In this document: piece by piece, positions 13,372-13,756 of the stretch
How positions within the stretch are numbered: the stretch's first letter is position 1
Layout of the letters: the number at the start of each line of letters is the position of its first letter
Origin: Flavobacterium psychrophilum
GTDB lineage: Bacteria > Bacteroidota > Bacteroidia > Flavobacteriales > Flavobacteriaceae
Direction of reading: 5' to 3'
DNA: 13,756 nt
Assembly (NCBI GenBank): GCA_003243255.1
Contig: QFQM01000114.1
Coordinates: 1 to 13,756 of the forward strand
Notes under the pieces: generated by a model
What the model saw: the letters and a program-made list of their open reading frames with translations, nothing else
Databases searched by the model: none
What the model was told of the DNA's origin: nothing
Program-made: the position numbers and the translations under genes

Positions 13372-13756
13372 GGCTTAACGATCCTGTCTTTTACGTATTC
13401 TATTTTCGTTTTTCCGTGAGCAGAAGGACGTCCAAAACTATCCAGGTTAACCATCGTGATATTATCAACACTGATAATCTTTTCGTGTGTCATTTTGTTA
13501 CGAACCTCAGACCTGAGCACTAATGAAGTCGTACCAAAGCGTACCACATCAATACCTATCTCAACGATATCACCCTGTTTGGCAGAGCTCATAAAGTTGA
13601 TCTCCGACATATGTTTTGTTACCACACGCTGGTTTTCAAGCTGTATGATAGAATATAGTGCTGCTTCTTCGTCAATCCAGGCCAGCGAGCAGAAATAGGC
13701 CCTTGAAGGCCTTGCAGCAAGGTGGCTGCAAGGCCTGCTCGACAGCCGCAGGCAGG
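13368..13756 (-). CDS. Hotdog acyl-CoA thioesterase, N-terminally incomplete at the window edge
   Basis: The minus-strand frame is open from the window edge to the TAA at 13368-13370. The trustworthy part, about 13368-13685, reads AWIDEEAALYSIIQLENQ, VVTKHMSEINFMSSAKQGD, and ends NLDSFGRPSAHGKTKIEYVKD. This matches the YciA/acyl-CoA hydrolase branch of hotdog thioesterases, with the Asp of WIDEE as the likely catalytic residue. Family members carry a conserved FGG-x-LLAW segment directly before WIDEE and about 20 further residues. Here the frame instead reads a Cys/Arg/Ser-rich string (for example SRAYFCSLAW) encoded by GC-rich sequence, so similarity stops at about 13685. An internal GTG at 13625 is unlikely to be the true start because it would delete the catalytic segment. 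The gene is either cut by foreign DNA or affected by a sequence or assembly fault. Confidence 0.7.
   Translation of the reverse strand, partial: CLRLSSRPCSHLAARPSRAYFCSLAWIDEEAALYSIIQLENQRVVTKHMSEINFMSSAKQGDIVEIGIDVVRFGTTSLVLRSEVRNKMTHEKIISVDNITMVNLDSFGRPSAHGKTKIEYVKDRIVKP
13686..13756. repeat. GC-rich inverted-repeat segment at the right edge
   Basis: A hand count gives 45 G+C in 71 bases (about 63%), far above the rest of the window. AGGCCTTGCAGC (13707-13718) and its exact complement (13725-13736) form a 12-bp stem with a 6-nt loop. CCTGC (13734-13738) and GCAGG (13748-13752) form a second small pair. The segment starts where thioesterase similarity ends. Confidence 0.5.

Noticed and set aside
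13456..13698. 80-codon plus-strand open frame at the right edge
   Set aside because: It is antisense to the thioesterase gene and shows no family features.

Overview
The window looks like chromosomal DNA from a member of the Bacteroidota, most likely a Flavobacterium-type organism. The evidence is the AT-rich composition, the near absence of Shine-Dalgarno sites, several promoters of the Bacteroidota type (TTG, about 17-24 nt, TAnnTTTG), and proteins that look like flavobacterial families. I see no tRNA, rRNA, transposase, integrase or CRISPR array.

Positions 1-7220 hold a tightly packed plus-strand catabolic operon whose 5' end lies outside the window. In order it encodes: the OYE-like C-terminal part of a salicylyl-CoA / 2-aminobenzoyl-CoA monooxygenase; a benzoate/2-aminobenzoate-type acyl-CoA ligase; a 4-hydroxybenzoyl-CoA-type thioesterase; a branch-1 nitrilase; an unrecognised AT-rich exported protein; a gentisate 1,2-dioxygenase-like bicupin; an FAH-family hydrolase; and a maleate cis-trans isomerase. 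Together these give a coherent route: ortho-substituted benzoate, its CoA thioester, 5-hydroxylation, release of free gentisate (or 5-hydroxyanthranilate), ring cleavage, hydrolysis to pyruvate plus maleate (or maleamate), then fumarate. The nitrilase could either feed the pathway from an aromatic nitrile or remove nitrogen from an amide intermediate.

Positions 7221-7509 are non-coding but structured. There is an operon terminator, then a candidate minus-strand small RNA of about 95 nt with its own promoter, two small hairpins (one exposing a run of six C) and a strong terminator with nine U, then a long perfect inverted repeat that acts as a terminator. Positions 7510-8082 hold two small minus-strand genes, one for a very acidic and probably disordered protein. 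A RadD/SSL2-like SF2 helicase (minus) and endonuclease V (plus) then diverge from a shared promoter region. Endonuclease V ends tail to tail with a DUF6155-like gene.

From 11186 a compact divergent promoter drives the DUF6155-like gene, apparently with almost no leader, and a small conserved-looking GTG-start gene that ends in a clear terminator. Next come a DUF3817-like membrane protein and a YbdG-type MscS channel, probably co-transcribed. The channel gene overlaps the stop codon of a minus-strand hotdog acyl-CoA thioesterase. That gene loses its family similarity close to the right edge, where the last ~70 bases are abruptly GC-rich and full of inverted repeats.
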